From positions 1 through 15,058 of the forward strand of contig CALMGA010000558.1 in the NCBI GenBank assembly GCA_937863205.1: a stretch of DNA of 15,058 nucleotides, in the 5' to 3' direction. Shown here one piece after another: positions 1 through 8,537 of the stretch. How positions within the stretch are numbered: the first letter of the stretch is position 1; every line of letters begins with the position of its first letter. The notes beneath the pieces were generated by a model. It worked only from the letters and a program-made list of their open reading frames with translations, was not told the origin of the DNA and searched no databases. A program made the position numbers and the translations under genes. The DNA is from an uncultured Beijerinckiaceae bacterium (lineage in GTDB: Bacteria > Pseudomonadota > Alphaproteobacteria > Rhizobiales > Beijerinckiaceae).

Positions 1-51
1 CGACAGGGACAGGCCGTCGGATCGGTCCCGTCCGGCGGCCTGTCCCTGTCG
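1..51. repeat. Long perfect hairpin at the 3' end of the RND gene
   Basis: Positions 1-16 (cgacagggacaggccg) are exactly complementary to 36-51. Pairing continues to 17-21/31-35 with one G.T pair, giving a stem of about 21 bp and a 9-nt loop. It overlaps the last visible codons of the RND gene and may extend left of the window. It could be the gene's terminator or a REP-like element. No U-tract can be judged because the sequence ends here. Confidence 0.75.
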
Positions 52-3000
52 CTCCGACGCAGCACAAGAAACCGCAGAGCGGGAGAAACGGTCAGAAGAA
101 GGATCGGCCCGATCATCATGCCGCCCACCACCACGGCGGCAAGGGGGCGTTGCACCTGACTGCCGATGCCGTGCGAGATCGCGCTGGGGAACAGGCCGAC
201 GCCGGCCGAAAGTACCGTCATCAGCATCGGCCGCATGCGCTGCTCCGCCCCGCGGAACACCGCCTCCTCGACCACCATGCCGGTGGCCCGCAGCTCGTGG
301 TAATAAGTCAGGTTGAGAATGCCGTCCATCACCGCCACGCCGAGCAGCGAGATGAAGCCGATGGCGGCCGACACGCTGAAGTCAAGCTCGAAGAAGCGCA
401 GCGCCAGGATGCCGCCGCCGATGCAGAACGGGATGCCGGCCATGGCGAGCAGGCTGTCGCGCAGCGAACTGAACAGGGCGTAGAGCAGCACCAGGATCAG
501 GAGGAAGGTGATGGGAACAATGATTTCCAGACGCTTCTTGGACGTTTCCAGGTCCTGGTATTCCCCGGCCCACACCAGCCTGTAGCCGACCGGCAGCTTG
601 ATGGCGCGCCCGATCACGTCCTGAGCGTCGGCAACCGTGCTGCCGAGGTCGCGGCCGCGCACGGAGAACTTGATGGGGATGTAGCGGCTGTTGCGCTCGC
701 GATAGATGTAGGAAGCGCCGGTGTCGACGTTGATCGCGGCGAGTTCGCTCAGCGGTATGTAGGAGGTCGTCCCCGCGCTGTTCTGGTAGGCCACGGGGAT
801 GGAACGGATCGCGTCGACGCTGTCGCGGAAGCGCGGCTCCAGGCGCACGGCGAGGGCAAACTGACGGTCGCCTTCGAGCACGGTGGTGGCATTGGTGCCC
901 CCTACAGCCGCCTGGACCACGCTCGTCACGTCGCCGGTGTTGAGCCCGTAGCGCGCGGCCCTGGCGCGGTCGACCCTGATGTCGAGGTTGGGCTGCCCCT
1001 GGACGTGGAAGATGCCGAGGTCGGCGACGCCGCGGACCTTGCTCATCTCCGCCTGCACCTGGACGGCGAGCTTCTCCAGCATGTCGAGATTGGGCCCCAC
1101 GATCTTGACCGAATTCGCGCCTTTCACGCCCGAAAGGGCTTCCTCCACGTTGTCCTGGATGTACTGCGAGAAGTTGAAGCCGATGCCCGGCATTTCGTCG
1201 GCGAACTCCCGCTGCAGCCGCGCGGTGAGCACATCCTTGGTCAGGCCGGCCGTCCACTCGTCCGGCGACTTCAGGGGCGCGAACAGCTCGACGTTGGAGA
1301 AGGGCGAGGCATCGCTGCCGTTGTCGGGGCGCCCATGCTGCGACACAACCGTGAGAACCTCGGGATGGCGCAGCAGGATTTCGCGCATCTTGGCAGTCGC
1401 GGCGGTGCCGGCATCCAGCGCGATGGTGGGCGGCAGGGACGCGCGAATCCAGAAGTTGCCTTCTTCCAGCGCCGGCAGGAACTCGCTGCCGAGCCGGCTC
1501 GCCAGCGCTCCGCACACGCCAAGGAACAGCAGGCCGGCGAGCAGCGGGATCGCCAGGTGGTCGAGGCCGAAGCGCAGAACCGGCGTGTACACGGCGCGGA
1601 TCGCCCGCACGATGATCGTCTCGACCTCCTCGACATGGTCGGGCAGGACGAGCGAGGCGAGCACGGGCGTGATGGTGAAGGTCGCGAGCAGCGCTCCGGC
1701 CAGGGCGTAGGCGTAGGTGCGGGCCATCGGCCCGAAGATCTGGCCCTCGACGCCCTGCATGGTGAACAGCGGCACGAAGGCCGTCACGGTGATCAGCGCC
1801 GTGAAGAACACCGCCCGGTTGACCTGCAGGGCGCTGAGGAGGACGAGGCGCAGCTTGGTGGTCCACTGGCTCTTGGCGCTGCCCGAGGCAGCCGGCGCGG
1901 TCGGATCGGACCCGAACGTGCCCGCCGCCAGGCTGTCCAACATGCCCTGCTTGGCCGAGGGCGAGGCTTGGAGGATGCGGAAGATGTTCTCCACCAGGAT
2001 CACGGCGGAGTCGACGATGATGCCGAAATCCACCGCGCCCAGCGACAGCAGGTTGGCATCCTCGCCGCGCAGCACCAGCACGATGATGGCGAAGAACAGG
2101 GCGAAGGGGATGTTGAGGCTGACGATGATCGCCGAGCGCAGGTCACCCAAGAAGATCCACTGGATGAGGAAGACGAGCAGGCAACCGAAGACCAGATTGT
2201 GCAGCACGGTATGCGTGGTCACCCCGACGAGCGAGCCGCGGTCGTAGTACGACACGACCTTGACGCCCCTGGGCAGGGTGCCGTCGGTGTTGATCTTCTC
2301 GATCTCCGCCTCGACGCGGGGCAGCACCTCGCCGGTGTGCTCCTGGCGGCCCTGCACCACGATCGCGGCGGCGATGTCGTCCTGCCGGTCGCGCCCGCAG
2401 ATGCCGAGGCGGGGCACGTAGCCGACGGACACGGTGGCGACGTCCTTGACGCGCACGGGCACGCCGTTCGTCTGGCTCAGCACCACGTTCTCGATATCCC
2501 CGACCTTGTAGCCCTGGAGCAGGTCGTCGCCGCCGCCGTCATCGATCAGGCCGACGCCGCGGATGTTGATGGATTGCTGGCCGATCGCGATCTCGCGGCC
2601 GCCGACGTTGATGTTGCTGTTGCCGAGCGCCGTGATCATCTGCGGAACGGTGACGCCGTAGGCCTGGAGGCGGATCAGGTCCGCCGTGACGTCGAACTGC
2701 TTGGTGGTGCCGCCCCAGGCATTGATCTGCACCACCCCCGGCACGGTGAGCAGGCGGCGCGTCACGACCCAGTCCTGGATGGTACGAAGGTTCGTCAGGC
2801 CGAAGTTCGCGGGACCGACGACCTGGTAGCGGAAGATTTCGCCCGTCAGGCTGGACTGCTGGATCTGCGCCTGCTGGCTGTTCGGCAGCTGCACGTTCTG
2901 CTGCAGGGCGAGGGCAGCCTGCGTGTAGGCGAAGTAGTAATCGATGCCGTACCGGAAGGTGACGCGGACGAACGACAGGCCGTAGAAAGAGGTCGAGCGG

Positions 3001-3245
3001 ATGTTCTCGACGCCGGGGGTGGGATAGAGCCCGACCTCCATCGGGATGGTGTAGTACTTCTCCATCTCCTCGGCCGACAGCCCGGCCGCCTGCGCGGTGA
3101 TTTCCAGGATCACCGGCGCCGGGTTGGGATAGGCCTCGATGTTGAGGCGCGAAAAGGCGAACAGCCCGGCGCTGCAGAACGCCACCAACCCCATCACCAC
3201 GATGGCGCGGCGGGTCAGTCCGAAGGCGAGCAGGGCTTTGATCAC
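1..3245 (-). CDS. Heavy-metal-type RND efflux pump (CzcA/CusA-like), 3' end cut by window edge
   Basis: This is an inner-membrane RND proton antiporter, the pump subunit of a tripartite efflux complex. Reading the minus strand from a GTG at 3245-3243 gives 1081 codons without a stop to the edge. An in-frame TAG lies two codons upstream of that GTG, which fixes the start. The N-terminus (VIKALLAFGLTRRAIVVMGL) is the first membrane helix, followed by a periplasmic porter loop beginning NIEAYPNPAPV. The HME-family signature DFGIIVDSAVILVEN sits at residues 406-420, with D406, D412 and E419 matching the proton-relay Asp/Asp/Glu of CzcA. The C-terminal helices include GIGSQVQRPLAAVVVGG near residues 1025-1041. 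Usual length is 1020-1080, so little is missing; the stop should lie just left of position 1. No membrane-fusion protein gene precedes it, as would be common; a partner may lie beyond the edge. The metal cannot be named from sequence alone. The assignment is confident to family only. Confidence 0.95.
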   Translation of the reverse strand, partial: MIKALLAFGLTRRAIVVMGLVAFCSAGLFAFSRLNIEAYPNPAPVILEITAQAAGLSAEEMEKYYTIPMEVGLYPTPGVENIRSTSFYGLSFVRVTFRYGIDYYFAYTQAALALQQNVQLPNSQQAQIQQSSLTGEIFRYQVVGPANFGLTNLRTIQDWVVTRRLLTVPGVVQINAWGGTTKQFDVTADLIRLQAYGVTVPQMITALGNSNINVGGREIAIGQQSINIRGVGLIDDGGGDDLLQGYKVGDIENVVLSQTNGVPVRVKDVATVSVGYVPRLGICGRDRQDDIAAAIVVQGRQEHTGEVLPRVEAEIEKINTDGTLPRGVKVVSYYDRGSLVGVTTHTVLHNLVFGCLLVFLIQWIFLGDLRSAIIVSLNIPFALFFAIIVLVLRGEDANLLSLGAVDFGIIVDSAVILVENIFRILQASPSAKQGMLDSLAAGTFGSDPTAPAASGSAKSQWTTKLRLVLLSALQVNRAVFFTALITVTAFVPLFTMQGVEGQIFGPMARTYAYALAGALLATFTITPVLASLVLPDHVEEVETIIVRAIRAVYTPVLRFGLDHLAIPLLAGLLFLGVCGALASRLGSEFLPALEEGNFWIRASLPPTIALDAGTAATAKMREILLRHPEVLTVVSQHGRPDNGSDASPFSNVELFAPLKSPDEWTAGLTKDVLTARLQREFADEMPGIGFNFSQYIQDNVEEALSGVKGANSVKIVGPNLDMLEKLAVQVQAEMSKVRGVADLGIFHVQGQPNLDIRVDRARAARYGLNTGDVTSVVQAAVGGTNATTVLEGDRQFALAVRLEPRFRDSVDAIRSIPVAYQNSAGTTSYIPLSELAAINVDTGASYIYRERNSRYIPIKFSVRGRDLGSTVADAQDVIGRAIKLPVGYRLVWAGEYQDLETSKKRLEIIVPITFLLILVLLYALFSSLRDSLLAMAGIPFCIGGGILALRFFELDFSVSAAIGFISLLGVAVMDGILNLTYYHELRATGMVVEEAVFRGAEQRMRPMLMTVLSAGVGLFPSAISHGIGSQVQRPLAAVVVGGMMIGPILLLTVSPALRFLVLRRSDRDRPPDGTDPTACPC

Positions 3246-3282
3246 GCTGAACTACTCACGAAACAGATGGCGCCGCAACTCC

Positions 3283-3313
3283 CCGCCCCGCACGACCTTC
3301 TCAAGCGGGGCGG
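3283..3313 (-). terminator. Hairpin between the first barrel gene and the RND gene
   Basis: A perfect 9-bp inverted repeat (ccgccccgc at 3283-3291, gcggggcgg at 3305-3313) with a 13-nt loop lies 60 bp past the stop of the barrel gene at 3373 and 38 bp before the RND start. It has no T-run on either strand, so it is either a non-canonical terminator or an attenuating structure in the RND leader. Confidence 0.4.
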
Positions 3314-3372
3314 CTCTACAAGGCGATACCTCCGCAGCGACCGCGACTGAGCGGCAGGGCCCTCATCGAACG

Positions 3373-4152
3373 TCAATAACGTGCGGTGACCGGCGCGGGC
3401 GTGTAGGTCTCGAATTTGTAGGAGAAGCCGCCCTGCACGCGACTCTCCGTGACGCGCTGGCTCACGTTGATCGTGCCGCCGGTCGTGTTCGCGAGATTGT
3501 CGGTGTAGCGGCCGAAGTCGGTGAAACGGTACTCCACGCGGACGGAGAAGTTGTTGATCAAAGCGTATTCGACGCCGCCGCCGACCGTGTAACCGACGCG
3601 GCTCCGGCTCGCGTTGTCGGCTGCGCCGGTGAAGCTGTTGAAATAGTTGTTCTCCAGGCCGCCGAATGCGACGCCGCCCGTCGCGTACACCAAAGTTCGG
3701 TTGAAAGCGATGCCCAGGCGGCCGCGTATCGAACCCTGGATGGTATCGCGCGTGGTGGCCAGCACGCCCGCGTTGGGCAGCAGCACGCTGGAACGCCCCG
3801 TGGACCCGTCGAAGTCACCTTCGAAACCGATCACGCCGCCGCCGCCCAAGCCGTTCACCGCGCCGAGAAGGGGTACGGACTGGGTCGAGAACAGGTAGCC
3901 GGTATAGCCGCCGCCGATGAACCCGCTCCTGCTCGCGCTGACCGCGTCCAGGACGCCGCCGCCGACCAGGGTGGATGCGGTGGCCGTGGTGCCGAACTCG
4001 CCGCCGACGTGCGCGCCGACATAGAAACCGGTCCAGGTGAAGACGGGAGCGGGCGTGTAGGCGGCGGCGGGCGCGGGGCGCGACGGCAGATCGGCGGCGA
4101 AGGCCGTGGCCGATGTCAGCGTCAAAGTCGAGACGGCAAAGATTAGCTTCAT
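3373..4152 (-). CDS. Outer membrane beta-barrel protein, Omp25/Omp31-like (paralog 1)
   Basis: A 259-residue small outer membrane barrel of the type common in rhizobia and relatives (OMP_b-brl superfamily). The ATG at 4152 is chosen over an upstream in-frame ATG at 4323. It begins a clear signal peptide (MKLIFAVSTLTLTSATAFA, cleavage near residue 19-20) and is preceded by GAGGTG seven bases upstream. The mature protein starts ADLPSRPAPAAA, followed by the conserved first strand FTWTGFYVGAHVGGEFG. Later landmarks are IRGRLGIAF, VYATGGVAFGG, GYTVGGGVEYAL and VRVEYRFTDFGRY, the typical alternating strands of such barrels. It ends in an aromatic residue (TARY), as outer membrane proteins usually do. 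It is clearly paralogous to the protein encoded at 6397-7203. The role is probably structural or a small pore; no substrate can be inferred. Confidence 0.93.
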   Translation of the reverse strand: MKLIFAVSTLTLTSATAFAADLPSRPAPAAAYTPAPVFTWTGFYVGAHVGGEFGTTATASTLVGGGVLDAVSASRSGFIGGGYTGYLFSTQSVPLLGAVNGLGGGGVIGFEGDFDGSTGRSSVLLPNAGVLATTRDTIQGSIRGRLGIAFNRTLVYATGGVAFGGLENNYFNSFTGAADNASRSRVGYTVGGGVEYALINNFSVRVEYRFTDFGRYTDNLANTTGGTINVSQRVTESRVQGGFSYKFETYTPAPVTARY

Positions 4153-4301
4153 CGCTTTGCACCTCAGAGCGTCGTTTGATCGATAATGCGTTGGCTTCAG
4201 CAAACGATCACCCACTCGCGGCAAGGTCGCAGCGAGGGAGACCGTGGCATTCGTTCCGCAGTCCGCCCCGCTGCCGGTCAGGGCTGCCCTGTAGCATGCC
4301 C

Positions 4302-4343
4302 CGCGTCGGCCATCGAGCATCATCCGAGCCGATGGCCGACGCG
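4302..4343 (-). terminator. Strong hairpin just after the BBP2 porin stop
   Basis: A perfect 14-bp inverted repeat (cgcgtcggccatcg at 4302-4315, its complement at 4330-4343) with a 14-nt loop begins 8 bp after the porin stop codon (4354-4352). Position and strength suggest transcription termination or mRNA 3'-end protection. There is no U-tract on the minus strand, so a Rho-dependent or stabilising role is equally possible. Confidence 0.6.
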
Positions 4344-4351
4344 CGGGTTCT

Positions 4352-5911
4352 CTAGAAGTGGAAGATCAGATCGGCGGAGCCGACCTCCAGGGTGTGCTTG
4401 GTGCCGTTGTCGAAGGCGCGCGCATCGTAGGCCTGATAGAAGGCGATCTCCGGGCGAAGCTCGATCGAGGGCGAGAACCAGTGCTGGAAGCCGATCGTCT
4501 GCTCGGTGTAGCGCGTCGCGAAGCCAGTCCTCTGACCCTGGTAATCGTCATAGAATTCGGCGCGCAGCGTGAGGTTGTCGAGCGGCGTGATCTTGTAGTT
4601 CAGGTAGGCGAGCGCGGCGAAGGCTTTCGCGGTGCAGGCGTTCTGGCCGGGACGGCAATGCGCCTCCAGCGGCGGGTTGGCATCGTAGGCGAAGGCCGTG
4701 TTGCCATAGCCCTGCGACACGTCGGGCACGTTGTTCTCGTATTCCAGGTAGGATTCGAAGGACAGGTGCAAGCGGTCGTTGAACTTGTGGTAGTAGGTGA
4801 AGCCATACCACTGCAGGTTGTTGTAACCCCAGGTGCCGTTATTGATCGCGTTGACGCAGGGATAGAGGTTGTCGTTGCCGCTGTCCGTCTGCAGCTGGAT
4901 GCAGGTGCTGAAGCTCGGCTGCGTGCCGGGGTCGCGCGGGCCGGCGTAGCCCTGGGCGCCGGTCACGGGATTGATCAGGCTGATGTGCTTGGCGTTCCAG
5001 GGCACGGTCTCGGTGCCGGAGCTGATCTCGAACTGCAGCAGGACGTTCTTGTTGATCTTGACGGAGGTGACGACGCCCGTGTTGGTGTAGTTGTCGAAGG
5101 TGTAGGTCAGCGAGTGCGTGTAGGTGTAGTTGTTGGGGGCGAGCTGCGCCTCGATGTCGGGGATGGAAATGAAGCGTCCGAAGCGGATCACGGCGCCCTC
5201 GGCGATGTAGGGAATGTAGATCTCGCCGTAGACCATCGGCATGTCATAGCCGGTGAAGTGATTGTGGATCACGTACTGGTTGCTGAAGACACCGAGGGCG
5301 GTGGTGTAGCGGTAGTTCTCGCCGTAGATGCCGCTGATGCGGTAGCCGTAGTCGATGTGGTCCCGCTGCACCGTGTCGGGCAGCCGCTCGATGTAGACGA
5401 CGGCCTGATCGAGCTGGGCGATGTTGGGCGTGTAGTCGTAGGCTGCGGGGTTGTTGCCGGCATAGCCGGTCTTGGCCGTGCTGACGTTGGCGCTCACATC
5501 CACCCAGCCGTAGATTTGAATGTGATTGTCGCTGAGGAACTTGCCCGACGCGGTGCTGGTCGGGAAGAGCGCCGATTGCAGCGGCGTATCGACGGAGTTG
5601 GGCGTCGTGGCGCCGATGGTGCTGGCGCCGCCGAACGGCCAATCCGTGAACGGGTAAGGGGGCGAACTCTCGGGAGCCGCCGGCATTTGGCTGACGGGGC
5701 GGCGGCCGGGCGGCGCGTTGGGATCGGCGACCGGCGCGTCCTTGCCGAACTCGTCGGCATAGTTGTGGTACAGGCGCGTGAACACGTTGGGCCCGAAATC
5801 GACCAAAGGCAGCGGCTGGGTCGTCATCAAGGGAGCGACGTCCGCCGCCACGACCGGACCTGTCGCTAGAAACAGGCTTGCAAGCGTCGTTCTACCAAGC
5901 AGAGAGCGCAT
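4352..5911 (-). CDS. BBP2/OmpL-like outer membrane beta-barrel porin
   Basis: A 519-residue outer membrane protein resembling the putative beta-barrel porin-2 (OmpL-like, BBP2) family. The ATG at 5911 is preferred to one 25 codons upstream because it starts a signal peptide (MRSLLGRTTLASLFLATGPVVAA, cleavage near residue 22) and has GAGGT eight bases before it. A Pro-rich linker (about residues 28-90) precedes the barrel, which opens with IQIYGWVDVSANVST. Landmarks include LDQAVVYIERLPDTVQRDH, DYGYRISGIYGENYRYTTA, YGEIYIPYIAEGAVIRFGRF and, near the end, IGFQHWFSPSIELRPEIAF. It ends in Phe (DLIFHF), the classical barrel sorting residue. Four Cys (STC, YPC, HC, AC) could form two loop disulfides. 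It sits between two paralogous small barrels on the same strand. The substrate is unknown. Confidence 0.93.
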   Translation of the reverse strand: MRSLLGRTTLASLFLATGPVVAADVAPLMTTQPLPLVDFGPNVFTRLYHNYADEFGKDAPVADPNAPPGRRPVSQMPAAPESSPPYPFTDWPFGGASTIGATTPNSVDTPLQSALFPTSTASGKFLSDNHIQIYGWVDVSANVSTAKTGYAGNNPAAYDYTPNIAQLDQAVVYIERLPDTVQRDHIDYGYRISGIYGENYRYTTALGVFSNQYVIHNHFTGYDMPMVYGEIYIPYIAEGAVIRFGRFISIPDIEAQLAPNNYTYTHSLTYTFDNYTNTGVVTSVKINKNVLLQFEISSGTETVPWNAKHISLINPVTGAQGYAGPRDPGTQPSFSTCIQLQTDSGNDNLYPCVNAINNGTWGYNNLQWYGFTYYHKFNDRLHLSFESYLEYENNVPDVSQGYGNTAFAYDANPPLEAHCRPGQNACTAKAFAALAYLNYKITPLDNLTLRAEFYDDYQGQRTGFATRYTEQTIGFQHWFSPSIELRPEIAFYQAYDARAFDNGTKHTLEVGSADLIFHF

Positions 5912-6396
5912 CCCCGGTGACCTCGCGAACAAAGTTAAGTAGTTCCGCAGCAGCAAGGATGCTGCATGGCATGTATTATAAGTCATCAGAGAGATGTCTT
6001 CGCCATATTCTGACGCCGTGATGAGGTTCGGAGCGCTTTGACGTGTGAGGTTGTATATAACACACAGTTCTTATCGCTCTTTTTCAACGCACGTCACGTC
6101 AGAACTGCATCTTTCCGAGATGAGTCTTGTCGGAATGGATCCGACTAGATCGAAATGTTCCGTCAAAATCCAGCCGATGGCCTTGGAAGACGAAAGCACC
6201 AGGCGCTTTGATTGACAGCCAGCACTCTCATGTCCGCGCATTTGCACGTTGATCGGCTCTACGTCTGCGCGTGGCGCACAAGCATGAACACTTGCGGTCG
6301 ACCGGCTTCCACGCCGCCTGCTCCCGCATCGAGCCGGACCCTCCACTGAATCCTGCGGCGCTCCGTGCGGACGCCTTCCGCCAAGACGCCGTGCGC
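5912..6396. other. 485-bp intergenic region, porin leader and second barrel 3' side
   Basis: It is more AT-rich than its surroundings around 5930-6130, which suits a promoter region for the minus-strand porin. The only sizeable minus frame here (6071-6346) has no ribosome-binding site, no recognisable domain and atypical composition, so I do not call it a gene. An imperfect hairpin at 6357-6375 (ggcg, bulged c, tcc, loop gtgc, gga, cgcc) lies 22 bp past the stop of the second barrel gene and may help end its transcript. Confidence 0.5.
5975..5980 (-). promoter_or_regulatory. Possible -10 box upstream of the BBP2 porin
   Basis: A perfect TATAAT on the minus strand lies 64 bp upstream of the chosen porin ATG. 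The 16-18 bp upstream position has no good TTGACA match (GCGAAG region), so this is a weak candidate based on the -10 element and the AT-rich setting alone. Confidence 0.3.
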
Positions 6397-7203
6397 TCAG
6401 TAGCGCGCGACCACGGGGGTCGAGGCCGGGAACGGCTCGAACTTGACGCTGACGCCTGCCTGGACCCGGTTGTTCGTTTCGCGATGCGTGACGTTCACGA
6501 GGCCGCCGGTCGAGTTGGCGAGGCTGTTGGTGAAGGAGCCGAAATCCGTGTGGCGATACTCCACGCGAGCCGAGATGGTATTCGTGAAAGCGTATGCGAC
6601 GCCGCCGCCGACCGTGTAGCCCGTCTTGACTTGGCTGAACTGGTCGGTCCCGGCGCCGCCCGGGGCGATGTCGCTGGAGTCGAGCCCTCCGAATGCCACG
6701 CCGCCCGTCGCATAGATGAGCGCATGGTCGAACGCCACGCCGAGCCGGCCGCGGATCGAGCCTTGGACTCCTTCCTTGACGCTGTCGGCAACGCCGGCCA
6801 TCGGCAGCGCGTTGTTCGCGCGCGCACTTGAAGCGTCGATGTCGGCCTCGATGCCGATCACGCCGGCCGTGCCGATGCCGAACGCGCCGTTGGCACCGGC
6901 AAGGCCCCCGAGCACCGGCAAGGATTGCGTGGAGAAGAGATAGCCGGCGTGGCCGCCCCCGATCAGGCCGTTCTTCTTGCCGTTCAGCGCATCAAGAACG
7001 CCGCCGGTCGCCGTGTTGATCGACGTCGCGGTGGACGTGCCGAACTCGTAGCCGAGTTGGAAGCCGGCATAAAGGCCGGTCCAGGTAAATGCGGGCAGCG
7101 GCACGACAGGTGGTTGAGTGCCACGCACCGGAAGATCTGCCGCCTGAGCAGATGTCGCCAGGAGAGCGGCGGCCATTGTCGAAGCAAGGCCGGCAAGGCG
7201 CAT
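6397..7203 (-). CDS. Outer membrane beta-barrel protein, Omp25/Omp31-like (paralog 2)
   Basis: A 268-residue barrel closely related to the one at 3373-4152. The start is set at the ATG 7203, which begins the signal peptide MRLAGLASTMAAALLATSAQA. The mature protein begins ADLPVRGTQPP, then FTWTGLYAGFQLGYEFGTST. Shared blocks with paralog 1 include GYLFSTQS, QGSIRGRLG.AF, YATGGVAFGGL, GYTVGGGV.YA, VEYR.TDFG and the C-terminal ARY. By eye well over half of the aligned positions are identical. No good Shine-Dalgarno is visible before 7203. A TTG four codons upstream (MKSHAMRLAG) is an alternative start. The main difference from paralog 1 is a longer Gly/Ala-rich segment before GVIGIEADIDAS. Probable role: outer membrane structure or a small pore. 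Confidence 0.92.
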   Translation of the reverse strand: MRLAGLASTMAAALLATSAQAADLPVRGTQPPVVPLPAFTWTGLYAGFQLGYEFGTSTATSINTATGGVLDALNGKKNGLIGGGHAGYLFSTQSLPVLGGLAGANGAFGIGTAGVIGIEADIDASSARANNALPMAGVADSVKEGVQGSIRGRLGVAFDHALIYATGGVAFGGLDSSDIAPGGAGTDQFSQVKTGYTVGGGVAYAFTNTISARVEYRHTDFGSFTNSLANSTGGLVNVTHRETNNRVQAGVSVKFEPFPASTPVVARY

Positions 7204-8172
7204 CGCATGACTTTTCAAGCCCCAAATACGTTTACCCGCTTCGGCTTCGATTTGCCGATAGGATGAAGCAATGTGGGGACGGTTGGCTGCCGATTTCACG
7301 ATGCATGAGCGATGAGCGCGAATTGAAAGTATGTTTCGAGATGCTCCGACTAAGATGTCTACATGACGCGGACTTGCCGGCGCTCGTTTTCTGCACAGAT
7401 CGTCCATGTGCACACTCTCCTTCGACGCGAGAAAGCGCGACTCCTACTTCCATCGCCGCCGGCGGCGACATTGCCATAGGCGGGACGCGATGCCATATGA
7501 ATGCTGTGAGTGTTCGTGCTTGTCGTCACCTTCCCGGAGCCAGTGTGTCACGTTGGCCACATTCGATGCGGCATCGCAGCCGGGCGCGGTTTTCGCCGCA
7601 CGCCACACCGTCACTTCGGACGAAGGTTGCTGATGGACGAGCGGGAGAAACGTTGCATCGGCTCGATCACAGCTTCGCCCTGGCTCGACCACTCCCTCTC
7701 CGAAGATGCGGGGAGAAGACTTGAGGGGTTACATCGAAGCTTCCTGGGATGAAGAAGATCAGGACGCTTCGGCTGAAGCGGTCGTTTGCCCCCGTTCGAG
7801 CGCTGGGCAAGCGGCGGCGTCTGCGAAGCCCCGCGACCAAACACGCACACGACTTTGCTATAGAAGGGCCGGATCTGCGTTATGGCTTTCCTATGGCTAG
7901 TCTGATCTATCAGGCTTGGAATGCATCATTCGCTTCGGATAGCGCCATTGCGTGCAGGTTTGAGTTCACACCAATGTCGATCGGACCTCAAGCATTCGGG
8001 CTCGATGCATGTGGGGCGGGTCGGGAAGGCTGGCACCTCACTTTGGGGCCAATCATCGCCGACGAATGTCGAGCGCACGATCAAGCGGTGGCTTTTGGCC
8101 GGGGGAGCCGATGCTTGGGTGCAGAACCGCTTCCGTGACGGCCATGGCGGAACCCACAGGGAGTCATCTCAC
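7204..8172. other. 969-bp region with no supported gene
   Basis: Several overlapping open frames exist on both strands (for example 7444-7692 minus, 7510-7752 plus, 7749-8138 plus). None has a convincing ribosome-binding site, a coherent hydrophobic or motif pattern, or similarity I recognise, and they exclude one another. Base composition is less GC-biased than in the flanking genes. The part next to 7203 must hold the promoter of the second barrel gene. The rest may be decayed sequence. Confidence 0.5.
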
Positions 8173-8421
8173 ATGAAATACGCAACGGTGCTGATGCTGG
8201 CCGTCGTTCTCACGGGTGGCGTCGCATACGCGGGCGGCGGAACGAGCGCGACCGGCGGTGTCGGCCCTTCGGGATCAAACCAGAAGGCCGAGCCATCCGA
8301 AGCAGGCCGCTCGGGCGCGGCGGCGGGCTCCTCGTCGGAGCGGGCTGCTTCTCCGGGCGCCGCGGCATCGGACGCCGGGCGTAGCGAGACCGGCGCAAGC
8401 CGAGGGACCGGCAATCGCTGA
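8173..8421 (+). CDS. Small secreted Ser/Gly/Ala-rich protein, function unknown
   Basis: An 82-residue protein with a clean signal peptide (MKYATVLMLAVVLTGGVAYA, cleavage after residue 20). The rest is low complexity: GGGTSATGGVGPSGSNQ, then Ser, Ala, Gly, Glu and Arg repeats such as AGRSGAAAGSSSERAASPGAA. The ATG at 8173 has AGGGAG nine bases upstream (8158-8163), better support than the in-frame ATG at 7921, whose extension shows no protein character. No cysteines or aromatic residues occur in the mature part, so it is likely disordered and periplasmic or exported. I do not recognise a family. It stands alone, with long non-coding DNA on both sides. Confidence 0.65.
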   Translation: MKYATVLMLAVVLTGGVAYAGGGTSATGGVGPSGSNQKAEPSEAGRSGAAAGSSSERAASPGAAASDAGRSETGASRGTGNR

Positions 8422-8537
8422 AGCCGGTTCGTCGCCGACGCGATCGGAAACCAGAAAGATCGTTGGGTCTGTAAGCTTTGCGAGCGGTCTGCCGCTAACA
8501 GCCCCGCTTTTCCCGTGAAGTCTTTCGTGAAACGCTG

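Noticed and set aside
150..3350. 1066-codon plus-strand open frame
   Set aside because: It is antisense to the RND pump, whose minus frame shows family motifs throughout. The plus product is His/Asp/Arg-rich without domains, a typical high-GC shadow.
4358..5869. 503-codon plus-strand open frame
   Set aside because: It is antisense to the BBP2 porin. Its Val/Gly/Asp-rich product has no motif, and the porin frame has a signal peptide and a C-terminal Phe.
6071..6346. 91-codon minus-strand frame between the porin and the second barrel
   Set aside because: There is no ribosome-binding site, no recognisable domain, and mixed atypical composition in an AT-richer promoter region.
7089..7724. 211-codon plus frame antisense to the second barrel start
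   Set aside because: It overlaps the barrel coding region in antisense and has no domain or ribosome-binding site.
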